Source: Phoronis australis (taxonomy: Eukaryota > Phoronida > Phoronidae). From it: DNA of 64,000 nt. Positions 1 to 10,259 of this stretch are shown here, in pieces. The position numbers and the translations under genes are program-made. The stretch covers positions 596,713-660,712 of the forward strand of contig NMRA01000036.1 in the NCBI GenBank assembly GCA_002633005.1. Direction: 5' to 3'. Within the stretch, counting starts at the first letter, position 1; every line of letters starts with the position of its first letter. Under the pieces are notes generated by a model, which had not been told where the DNA came from, did no database searches, and worked only from the letters and a program-made list of their open reading frames with translations.

Positions 1-118
1 GGACGAGTAATTTATAAAATTACGAAAAGCTGTAACTAAGTGGAAAATATGTCTAGGATAACCAACCAACCTTATTTTAGCTCAAAATGACATGGAAAAA
101 GGTTGCCTTCACCTTTAA
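1..118 (+). repeat. End fragment of TTAA-flanked inverted-repeat element
   Basis: This segment aligns without large gaps to the outer part of the right inverted arm at 23756-23872 and, reverse-complemented, to the left arm at 22376-22500. It ends at the same TTAA (115-118) that bounds the full element at 22376-23872. The window begins inside the repeat, so only the outer part of one arm is visible. It shows that the family is dispersed and that its ends are defined by TTAA. Confidence 0.75.
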
Positions 119-699
119 GCAGGTCACAGTTCATTGTTATACACCTAGCCAGTACACGTCACGTGCTGGAAGACTGATACGAAACCAAGTAAAAATGGAT
201 AACAAAAATCGAATCGGTGGTTAAAGCATGTCGTTAGCATGAGATCGAAACATCGAAGTGCCAATTTATTAATTGAATTAAGGAATTAGGGTGAGGAATT
301 TTCTCTTTTCACAACTTGTTGTGTTCATGACCACAGAGGCCTGAGGCGTCTCCTAGCATTAGTTTCAACGCCAACGGTCGTGTGCATGTAGAAACACAAC
401 TCCCTTAGGATCAAAACCACATTTTGTTTTTTTCCCGCCGCCATTCTATCATAAGTACACCTCGTTGACTCAATGTTATGGCGACCTTGTGAATGAAGGG
501 ACTGAGGGTATCCGAAGCTGTTCTTTACCTGGCGAGTGATTGGGTTTGATTGAAAGTCCTTTAACCTTTGATCTCGGATAAGTAGTAAACAAATATCCAC
601 GCGGTTGTGCTGTTCCAAGGTGGTTCTGCTTTTTTTTCTCGCTACGCGGTATATATTTTGTATTTGAAGTTCCCCGAGAGGAAAGATAATGTATGAAAT
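119..699. other. No clear gene; possible retroelement tail
   Basis: No intact coding region is visible. The - strand reads open over 325-792 and lies where the RNase H to integrase part of the neighbouring BEL/Pao element would be expected, but I see no convincing integrase signature, so this part is left unassigned. Confidence 0.3.
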
Positions 700-2830
700 A
701 TTATAAAAATGGCCAATTTTCGTGAATAAGGTTTGAGGGATCCTTAAGTAAATCAAAACCACTAGCAGAGAGTAAACTTGATTCCCTTTCAAAACAGTCT
801 CTCTGAACTGATTTAATTATCTCAAATTCTACGTTGTCTATTTCAGACAAAACAGCTGCTGTCTGTTTTAGCTTCTCGAGCTCGGTCAAATGTTTTCTTC
901 AATGTTCTCAAGAATTTCTTAATTCAAATGAAAGTGGAGCATCCCAGTCCGCTTTCTCAGACGACATTCTCTGTAACAGCCACTATATCCTTAAAGCTCG
1001 TTCTATATGCAAAGAATCATGCAGCAAATGCAAATTTTTAAGACCTGACGAGCGATCATCAGGATCAATAGCCTTCATTACATTCTTGGAGTTGGAAATA
1101 CATTTTTGCTACCGTAAACCACCACTCTTGCAGAGTTCTTTGGTATTATCAATCAGGTCAACTGCTTCTTGTTCTAAACTAACAGACATTAAGCCACCAT
1201 CAACATAAAACGTGTTCTTCACAAATTTGGAAGCTTTAACGCCAAATTCTGCTTCACCATCAATAGCAGTTTTTGAAGCTGTAATTTCCCCAACCCGAAG
1301 ACAAAGTTTGTCGAAATAAATTCATTTTCATACGAAATTCAGTTTGTGATCTGTCAACATCATTATCCTCCCACCATAAAAGTCTCATTCAAGAATTTGT
1401 TATTTTTCTCCACGTAGAACTTAACTGGCGAGACATCGACTCAAGGTCGCAGACAAATGCTTATGGTTCTTGTCTGAATCTACATAAAAAGCCAATAAAA
1501 TCATTAGTCAGATTTAGTCCAGAAAGAAAATGATCATTGAGAGACCTTGGCACTACAGCCAAAAATCACGCATGGTTTATCTGGTTTTACCATGGTAAAC
1601 ACCGTGATGTGGAAGGTAATTCCTGTCGTCACCACCTAACTCTGCTTCTGGGCCTTTCTCAGCAAATTTAGAAAAAAAGTCATCCAGAAACCTAAAGAAA
1701 TCATTTCTATAATAATCTGACTAAGACGATGTTCAAGTAACCGCGGCAAGGAACAATCAACACTCTACAATCCTGCATAACAAGGTTAGATGCTTTAAAT
1801 GGCAACGGCATTACATAATGACCGTCATTACGCTGACGTATGCCTCATTTTAATATCTCAAGAAATTTCATGTCATTCTAAGACAGCAAATCCTCTTCTT
1901 GACAAAGTCGAGTTCCACCAACTTAACTGGGTGGGTTTTCACTCACTGAAGAGGTCAAGCTAATCTGAATTATGAACAAAACATCAAGAACACGAGGGTT
2001 AATATCACGTGATGAACGCAGATACTCAGGAGGACCAAAAGTCATAACTCTGTGGGTAACTCATAATAAGTTTTAGTGTCTATTATGCCAACTATGCCCC
2101 AACCCAAGTCAGTTCTCTGTCCAAATGGACCACCTCCGGTGTTCGCAGAAGGCCCGAAGACAGTAATACCTTATCAAAAGTCATATTTCACAGTCACAAG
2201 CTCATGAAAAATACTATGCAAATGCGGCCACTGTTCCGCCACACCGGGGGATGGTATGTGGGAAAGATTAGCCACAATCACCTGAAGGTTAAACTTAGTA
2301 GGGAGTCTGAACAATTGAACCCAAGCCCAGACAAACCCTCTAATCGATTAGTGTCAATCCTCATTTTTGACAACCACAATATTGATTTAACACCAGAACA
2401 CCTAAAGATTTGCATGCGTTTCTCTGAATAACACAAGTTGCCTTGGTAAGGTGTATCCAATAACGCGTAGATAATTAACTAATTGTCGGCGGTGTCATAA
2501 TGTGGCGGGCACTGCCTTCCAAAGGCTTAGACAACGCATTATTTTCTCAGCATCAGACTTAAGCTCATCATTTCTTTCAGTAATGTGTGATTGGGTTTAG
2601 CATAAGCGAAACAACCTTTGACCAACTATCAGACTTCTGATTGTTTTGCCATCTCAGATTTGGAAGGGATCGAATAGTCTTTCACCATGGAGACGCACAG
2701 GGTGGCACCGTTTGCAAGTGTTTCACTGGAGTATGTTCTTGCAACCTTCAAAAATGTGACCCTCGTTGTAACACCCGAAACAAAGACGCTTGTCACCAAT
2801 GAAAGGTTTACGGGCTTTGAACAAGTAATT
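700..2830 (-). pseudogene. Decayed BEL/Pao-type LTR retrotransposon gag-pol
   Basis: Read on the - strand from high to low coordinates, short stretches in shifting frames follow the order of a BEL/Pao polyprotein. First comes a CCHC zinc knuckle with exact C-x2-C-x4-H-x4-C spacing (2782-2741), then a peptidase A17-like region (about 2460-2080, including an LGWGIVG-type stretch). Next are the reverse-transcriptase start (YLPHHGVYH near 1660-1620), a connecting region with the fingers/thumb pattern of the family (about 1210-960), and an EIIKSVQRDCF stretch (near 810-780) typical of the segment before integrase. Stops and frameshifts interrupt every part, so it cannot be active. No LTRs were recognised. 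Family assignment rests on motif order recalled for BEL/Pao, not on a search. Confidence 0.7.
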
Positions 2831-3039
2831 TACCACAATTACTCGAACGATGCAAACCACCATAAAACAGACAATTGCTTGATTTACTTTCGAATTTGTT
2901 ACTCGTGCGCATACTGCCTTTTTAGTTAGATTATTAAACGCTTGATTTTGATGTTATTGTCTTGTTTGCTTGATACGAAGTTATTGGGTTATAGGCAATT
3001 ATTTACTTCGTTTACAACTGTTAGCCAGCATTGCGCAGG

Positions 3040-3890
3040 GGGTGGTTCCAATTTCTGGTACGGTGGACCTTTGATATTTTACAAAGATCGATACTGTTTT
3101 GTTTTCAGTAAGGCAGCTTAATTAGGGGGAAGGGAAATCTGTATACACGCCGCAGCCCTGACCCGTGCCTCAGATGTTGCCCTGCTTGAGAATGCGTCGT
3201 TGGTTAGATCCAAGAATCACGATTGGGAATGTTTGGAACTGAGCTCATTTGTAAACAATGTAGCCAATGTTTTGAGACACACGCTTTGAATAGTCACTAC
3301 ATGATGGACACAAATACAATATTTTATTCATGTCACTTCCTACTTATTAGCAGACAATCAGAGTAATGAATTGTCGGAGTTCTGGTTTCGGAATTGTGGA
3401 CATTCGAAGTAGTGAACTTTCGAAGATAGCGAACCTTCGGTGCAGGGAACCTTCGGAGTAATGGACTTTCAGAGTAGTGAATAGTGACATGTAACTTTGG
3501 AAATCTTTTCCATCAAATTTGTTACTAGTATGGAGCCTGTGTACCACTGACATAGATTGACAGGGGAATACTTTCTTCATTGACCGAAGTTTTTATTAGG
3601 TCTAGACCTAGTTTTCCCAAATTCTATGAACATGTTCGTTTCCTCAGTGCAAGAACACTCGGTAGTTAGTGCTTGATTTTTGTTTGAGCAACGACAGAGG
3701 ACAGCCTATAGTGAACTTACCGTCGGCGTGTACTGGATTTAAAAGAATGGAAGCACACACACACGTGTACACGCGCATGCATGTCAATCCACCAATCCAG
3801 TGGACATTGGATGAACATCAATCATTTGATGATCACCTTCAATTCGAAATTTGAAATGCCTGCACCTTAACATACTATGCTAGCATTGCA
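3040..3890. repeat. Interspersed repeat, family shared with 55460-55955
   Basis: Three blocks here recur in the same order and orientation at 55460-55955. The first is a segment ending in AAGAATCACGATTGG (near 3210-3225). The second is a block of short CTTCGGAGTAGTGAACTT-like units (3400-3510). The third is a segment with ACACGTGTACACGC followed by ATGCATGTCAATCCACCA (3758-3800) and TTCAATTCGAAATTTGAAA. Divergence is moderate and the second copy is shorter. No coding capacity or terminal repeats were recognised, so the class is unknown. Confidence 0.7.
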
Positions 3891-4049
3891 AATACACCGA
3901 AATAGCAGATAACAATCATATTTTCTGCAGTTTTGTTTCTTGGTCGATTTTAAGACATTCACGCCACACTACTTTTTTAGAGCTCTTTCGCTGCTTTAAA
4001 GCTTAGCTAGTTACAGATTTTACTGCTATACTCCCTTGTTATCCTACGG

Positions 4050-4466
4050 TGTATCGTTGGCCATACAGGTGAAAGTTACGACGTTAAATTACGTGTGTAA
4101 GATAATTGTTGATAGACGCGTAATTAATTGCGGCGCACAGAAATTATTTGTGGCGTAAAGTAATTATTTGCGGTGTAAAGTAATTACTTGCGGCGTAAGG
4201 AAAGTTTGTAGGACGTAAAATAATTATTTGCGGCGTAAAAGTAACTTCTAGCGCTGCAAAAACTTACTTTAAGCCGTAATGTAATAATTACTTTACGCCG
4301 CAAATAATTACTGTACGCCGCAAATAGTTACTTTACGCCGTAAATAATTACTTTACGACGCAAATGATTACTTTACGCCGTAAATAATTACTTTACACAT
4401 CTAACAAGAATTCACTTACGCACGTAATTTAACGGCGTAACGTTCACCCATTTGGCGAACGATTAG
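4050..4466. mobile_element. Palindromic MITE with internal 22-bp repeat arrays
   Basis: The outer about 45 bp form terminal inverted repeats: the left end (ATCGTT..GGTGAAAGTTACG..GTTAAATTACG) matches the reverse complement of 4418-4466. Inside, the left half holds about five tandem units of roughly 22 bp around GCGGCGTAAAGTAATTA and the right half holds about six units in opposite orientation (AATTACTTTACGCCGCAAA). The whole could fold into one long hairpin. There is no coding capacity, so it is a non-autonomous foldback/MITE. The target duplication was not resolved. Confidence 0.8.
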
Positions 4467-4731
4467 TGTCTTGAGAACAATTGCAGTACTGCTGTGTGCC
4501 CGAACATCTTGGCTGCGTTTATGGTGGACTGGACTGTCATGGACAAGTGCGTATTTGGCAGCAACTTATTTCTTACATGTCTTATGAACTCCGTAACCAG
4601 AGAGGTTAAATGCAAATATGAACTGTTCAAGTACAAGCAAACGGGAACGAAGTAAATATAACTGACGAAGTAACTCAATTAACAAAGTGCTAACAGTTAT
4701 TATTATTTCCATTCACTTTATACACTGTACA

Positions 4732-4884
4732 GCGGCGGATTTAAAGGGGGCCAAGGGGGTCATGCTCCCCCCTAAAATTCTACCAGATTCCATTTGGCAG
4801 TTCAGGGGTACGAATGTCTGACGGGCAAAAGCTTGGCTAATTCTCTGCCCTGCCCCCCCAACTCAAAATCCTGGATCCGCCCTT
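4732..4884 (+). mobile_element. hAT-like MITE, copy 1 (GGCGGATTTA ends)
   Basis: This 153-bp element has ends GGCGGATTTA and the inverse of GGATCCGCC. It contains a shared core with CATTTGGCAGTTC and CGAATGTCTGACGGGCA. It belongs to the same family as 9529-9668 (same orientation) and 15104-15255 and 39453-39604 (inverted). CAGNGGCGGAT-type ends are typical of non-autonomous hAT elements; that assignment is from family knowledge. Confidence 0.85.
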
Positions 4885-7235
4885 GTTGACGTAATTTGGA
4901 CCCGGAAATAAAAATAGACGTGTCGTCACACTGGGTCCAAAACGTCATGATGACGTCATGCTAACCATTCCTATAAGCTTGTGTTAGCATTCGGTTAGTT
5001 ATTTACCAAGGCCGCTAGTGCATATTTAATCTACTAACTGGTAAGCCGCTGGGAACATAACGATCCCGAATATAAGACCTTGGCAGTACACATACGCTGT
5101 TATACTGAACGATTGAAAAAAATAGTCAAGGTCGTAGCCATAACAATGGTTTTTCAGAAATGCATCTGTTAACTGAAAGCCGACAGAATTGTGTGCCATA
5201 CAAAATTTTCGAATTACTGTTTTATTATTACCCTAACATTAAAATACCGGGAAAAACATCATCTACACCATTACGGTATCATTTTCTCTATTTTAGACTC
5301 CGTCCATCCTAAGGACTGCCAGGAGACGTGACTGGACTCCCGAAAGATCATGAAGACATAAATTTAGTTAGGCAATTATTTCTTCTTTTCATTTATATCT
5401 GCACTGTTCTAGCATCCAATGACACAAATAAACAAATGACTGCACTGAGGTGTAATTTTAATAATAAGTACCTTCACGAAAGGTATATTCTGCTTACCCT
5501 AACAAAGTCCCTGGTGCTGCAAGTGCAACCGACTACTAAGGGGAAAGAATTAGTGTGAACGTCAGTTGTTCTGGAACAACTTGATACCCAAGGGAAATTG
5601 GCATCAAATTGTTCCAGATAAAGGGGTTCTAGAGGTAGGCCTAAGACACAGCATAATTAAAGTAATAAGGTCAACTAAATTCGCGGGCAGTAACAGTCCC
5701 AAAGATAGGATTGATTGGGATTTGGGGACCTCGCAGCCTACAATGTACCAATTTGAAACATATCATACCAAATCCTTATATTGAATGAATCTTGTGTTCC
5801 AAATCATTACATGAACAATTTTTTTATTTTCATGATTATTGTCACATTTAGTGATCAATGGTTAGATTATTGAATTATCTTAATCACAGACTTTGACACC
5901 AGGAAACACATAAAATGGAAAGTCAAATACATTACCAACATTGAACATGAAATTAATCACACTTCCTGCAAGAACATTGCTCAAGATTGTACTATATAAT
6001 TTTCAGTACTGCAGTAATCAAAAATCAGAAACCTGTCAGGTTGTTTTAGACACACATGCCTATATGTAAGGTTGCGCCTAGTTGCATATGCCTAAATACG
6101 TACATAGACGATAATTATTTCATATTCCAGTATTTTATACATCCAGTATTTCGCAAGCCAAGCATTTCATAATCGTACAACTTAGCGATTCAGTATTAAA
6201 TTTAAAGAAAACGTTTTTGGTATAATTAAATATGTTTCAAGACATAGTCATTGTTTACTTATTTTCTGTTGATTTCACTCGAGACAAGGACTGATACTTC
6301 GAATCTTGTATCTTTGCGTTAACAAAGGGTAGAGTATGAATTCAATGCCCTTTACTAATTTGACCTCAGACAATAAAGTGACGTAAGAATAAAGAACGTC
6401 ACCCTGACGCATTTTTCATGGCTGCCTTTATGAAGACAAGTCGCTTCTAAAGTTCTAATGAAATATTAATTTTGCGAAAGATTATTATGGGTAAATTTCT
6501 TAAAAATCTTCGGGCATGTTTATCATGTCTTTTTTGTCAACTTTTGTGCGTGAAGAGTACAGCAGTGCACGACGACAAGAGTCTTGAAAATGAGGCAAGT
6601 AAAAATTCATCAAATGAGAAAAAATAGGCCATGGACTTGATTCCCTCTTGCAATATTTGCGAAAAATGCATAAAAGTTTATTTTCATAGTGTACCTATTC
6701 GAGAAGAGCTGTGGAAGAGTTTATGTTGAAATAGGAAAATTTGTTTGCGTTTTGTTTAATTTATAATTACTATACTTGTGTGTTTCCTATCGGCTGGCCG
6801 AGTTCATCATAAAACCGTTGAGAGTCTGGCGACGGATTTAATCGCCGGGTTAATGGGTTAAAGACCAGAAGTATAGTTATTCAAAATTTTAGGTTGTGGC
6901 TGATATTAATCTAAAGTATGCTTGAATGGTGGCTATTCCTGGAAGACGGGGCAGGAAAGCAAACCTTCCGGCTGTCTACTCGAGCAATCGGCATTTCTAA
7001 AAATATTCAACTCATCTCGCACGGGAATCTATCATTCCATTCCGTACCAATGCTTTTTCTCATGACGTTATTCCTCCAATGTGCTTCGACTTTTCGTTAC
7101 TTTTTCTAGCATACTCAGGAGATTAATCCTTAGTTTTTTTGTGCGCCGGCGTTGATCGGCTATACACGACACAGGTCTCAGCTATCTTCAAGGCGCCCTG
7201 TAACGAAACATCGAGCTGATGAAGTCAACATCAAA
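4885..7235. other. No recognised feature
   Basis: This is AT-rich sequence. The short open stretches (for example 5328-5558 and 5566-5784) show no known domain, no convincing splice context and no repeat partner elsewhere in the window. Confidence 0.5.
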
Positions 7236-8290
7236 GTTTCAGTAGAAGTATAAAATTGGCTAATTAGGAAAACTTACGAGTGAACGTACTGTTGCTTGAG
7301 GCTGGGCCAACAGGAAGCTGGAGAGGAAGTTGGACCCGGGGAAGGCCCGGTCGGGAGCGTTGGGTGGCCCTGTATCATGTGATGCTCGGGTGGGAACAAT
7401 ACAGGTCCTCCAGGTATGTTTTCCTGCACTGTTATGTAATGCAATCTCTTGTAGTAAAAGTATAGGATTGTCTGGTAAGTCGGTGTGGTATGGTGTCAGT
7501 AGAGGTGCCTGTAATGTACAGCAACCACAACTCCGGCTCTATCGTACACCAGGGCGTGGCTGGGTTTCGAGCTCTGCGGGAGCGGTACTGCTCATCGTGA
7601 GGTATCCAAACTGTCCTCGTGGGCTGTTCCCCAAGTCGGAAGGGGGGATGAGCTTCAATGATTATGGAGGCAAATCCGGGAATAGCATCGGTCCCTTTCT
7701 CATTGATTCCGACTACCTTTTTCCCCCAACCCCTGCCACTCCTCTACCAGGGTCACGGCCCCCACGCGGGTTGTGGCGGTGGACAGGATTGTTCATCCAT
7801 GAACAACCCTGCCCATGTGGCACATACTGAGCCACAACACCACGTTCCTTATAATATCTTTTTTATCACTCCGGCTGGTCTGCTCACTCAGCTTGTCCGG
7901 AACCCTGCTTTACAGGTTGTTATAGCCCAGTTGGCTGTTTGGTGTACCCACTTGGTACTTTATATGATATTTGCCCATTTGGCAGTTTGTACCCACTTGG
8001 TACTTGTTATTGAATTTGCCGTTTTGCTCGACCCAGTTGGTAGGCAATCGGCCAATACCCATTTGGTATTATGTACCCATTTGGTACTACGCTAACCTGT
8101 GCCACTTAGCATCCGATACTCAGTTGTACTTTGGGTATCGGAAATGTGTGTGTGTTATGACTTGTAATTAAGGAACCCATCTGGTTCCTTCTGTCAAATA
8201 GTTATTTGTAGAGCTGTGACCCTGAAATTCCCAATACAACTTAAAATATACATTGTTCTTGTTGTTTTATTTGTCCCCAATAACTTTGAC
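7236..8290 (+). repeat. TACC-array repeat family, copy A (rearranged)
   Basis: This is a long repeat related to 49737-50668 and 22806-23416. The part at 7820-8290 is the reverse complement of the TACC-array half of those copies, ending in TTGTTTTATTTGTCCCCAA. The part at 7243-7330 (TATAAAATTGGCTAATTAGG...) lies in the same orientation as in them, so one half is inverted here. Between 7915 and 8100 lie at least seven dyad-symmetric 13-14-mers such as TACCCATTTGGTA and TACCCACTTGGTAC. The middle (7330-7820) is more GC-rich. Open frames through it (7330-7830, 7658-8095) exist because of the repeats and are not called genes. Confidence 0.8.
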
Positions 8291-8778
8291 TGGAAACCTT
8301 TGTAAGGAATCGGTGATTTATAGCAAAATCATAACGGATTTTTTTTAACTTCAAGAAGGCAATACTCCCCAGAATTTACCCCTAAAATATATTTTCAGGC
8401 AGTTAAACTGATTAATGAAAATGTTAACAAGCCAGTCCTATTTTTTCTTAACTTCTATTTGAAGAACAGTAAAATATTCATGCTAGAATATTCTTATATA
8501 CAAACCATTATCTGGCTATCAGACAAATTCGGTTTTCGTAACTTTTTTTCTGTCCTATTTCAAAATATCAAAAAGTCATTAAGTGGACACAGTTATTTTC
8601 TGTCGAACCATATCACCATTTGACCATATCAAAACAGACTGCATAACATTAACTTACCTTTGAACCCACCTGTAGCAAGAGATTGATGACCGGTCAATTT
8701 TCTTGAAACGTTATCCAAACATTACCCATTAAAACAGTTATAAGATTCTTTAGAGAGTGAATGAGATTTCTGTCCCAG

Positions 8779-8943
8779 ACAGTGGTGTAGTGGTAAAATT
8801 AGAGGTAAGTAGGCGCCCAAAGCCCAACGTATCACCTTGAGTACTGAACGTAACTTAAGGTGCGTAGGCGCTACGTTCAAATGCCAAAAGGTGGTTGGCT
8901 GCGCCTACGTGCGCCTACGCCCCACTACAGCATTGGTTTCAGA
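8779..8943. mobile_element. Candidate short MITE with CAGTGGTGTAGTGG ends
   Basis: The left end CAGTGGTGTAGTGG is matched by the inverse of CCCCACTACAGCATTG at the right, and subterminal GTAGGCGC / GCGCCTAC are also inverted. The length of about 165 bp and the end sequence fit a small hAT-type MITE. There is a single copy here and the target duplication is unclear. Confidence 0.5.
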
Positions 8944-9528
8944 CACAAAACGTGATTGAACGTGCTATGTCAACTTAACTGAGGACCGGTGCCATTGTCA
9001 GCTGAGACTAACGAAGGCACAAACTGACAAATTGACAAATTGACTACAAACTGCTTTTGGAAACGAAATGATACTAGGGAGGGTTTTGCGAATGATAAAG
9101 ACTACATTCATTCTGAAGCAAGAAGGGGGGGAGGTGGCGGAGAGGGACTAGTCCCTTAAACCAGCGTGACGTCATTCCCTGAAACGTATGCCGACCTATC
9201 ATCCATTACTCCATAATGGATATCCCTCGGTAGTCTGTATTTTTAAGACGGTGTCTTCGTCAAATTTCATAAATCAGCAACAGCGTTGAGGTGAGCAAGG
9301 TGCTTAGGCAAAAGAAAGTTTCATGTTGTGGACAATTGAATACTTTCTGCTCAGAACTACGGGACAGGTTTTCAAGTCAATGCAATCTCTTAACGTTTGC
9401 AGACGCCTGAATGAGTCCCGGCTAGTCCGTAGTAAAAATCGTCTTTTATTCTTAAAATCTGAGTCAGTAATTTTCAACAAGTTCAGAATTGCTTAAAATT
9501 GGTTCATTTTTTGTTAGGACGTTCACAG

Positions 9529-9668
9529 TAACAGATTTAGGGAGGGGGGCAAAAAAATTCACCCAGGTTCCATTTGGCAGTTCGGGGGTGCGAATGTCTG
9601 ACGGGCACAATCCTGGCTAACGCTCTGCCCTGACACCCCTAACTCAAAATCCTGAATCCGCTCCTGGT
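9529..9668 (+). mobile_element. hAT-like MITE, copy 2
   Basis: Same family and orientation as 4732-4884, with the shared core (CCATTTGGCAGTTC, GCGAATGTCTGACGGGCAC, CTCAAAATCCTGAATCCG). Its ends are more decayed (ACAGATTTAG / ATCCGCTCCTG). Confidence 0.8.
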
Positions 9669-10050
9669 TCAGATTAGTAAAAAGTATATAAAAGATGTAA
9701 TTTTGCATAATACACAAAAACATTTTTAAAGTCAACCCAAGAACTAAAAACGTATCTAATATACTTTTCTTGACATGTGTTTCTTTGAAAGACGTTTTCA
9801 AACACTGAGGGACTATAGATCTTATCCACCCAGTCGCCATTATAAAAGTGGGACTCTTTTTGGTTAAAAAAACAACGTATTTGAGACATAAATATTAACG
9901 AGGCATGCAAAAAAGTCACACTTTGCCCAGTGATTAAGCACGGAATGCATTGTTTTTAAAACCTAAAAAGAGGCTCACTTTTAAAATGTGAATAAGGTGC
10001 ATTGACCTGCAAAATAGTGGAAACCATATTAATTACACTTTTTCAAACAG

Positions 10051-10255
10051 TTCCAGTTGTCCACAGAAGTTGTTGCGAACAAATCTACAAAAAATGTCAC
10101 ATTCGACGTGACAGACAGAAAGAAGTACAGAGTTAGACCTTCAAGTCTGCCGCAAGTCACAGTGCCGAATTTCTCGGTGAAACCCCCAGAGCTGTCGTTC
10201 GACTTCATGCAGCTGCTGGAGCCTGTTTCTCTCATACAGTTTTTGTCAGCGGGTT
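10051..10255 (+). CDS. Candidate internal exon of unknown gene
   Basis: A good acceptor (pyrimidine tract then CAAACAG, ending at 10050) is followed by an uninterrupted frame of about 68 codons to a TGA near 10255. Composition is protein-like: a charged DRKKYRVRP stretch, then PPELSFDFMQLLEPVSLIQF. The last part loosely resembles the helix at the start of a DENN core domain, but this is too weak to name. A donor near the end (G|GTTGA at about 10252) is poor. No neighbouring exons were found. It may be an isolated exon, a decayed gene or chance. Confidence 0.3.
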
Positions 10256-10259
10256 GAAA

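Noticed and set aside
7915-8100. Evenly spaced palindromic words that look CRISPR-like
   Set aside because: Repeats are only 13-14 bp, degenerate, unevenly spaced and dispersed as part of an eukaryotic interspersed repeat.
7330-8171. Overlapping open frames with a repeated THLVL peptide, also seen at 49849-50350
   Set aside because: They match between loci because the whole DNA repeat is duplicated. The peptide is the translation of the TACC dyads and no start context or domain supports a gene.
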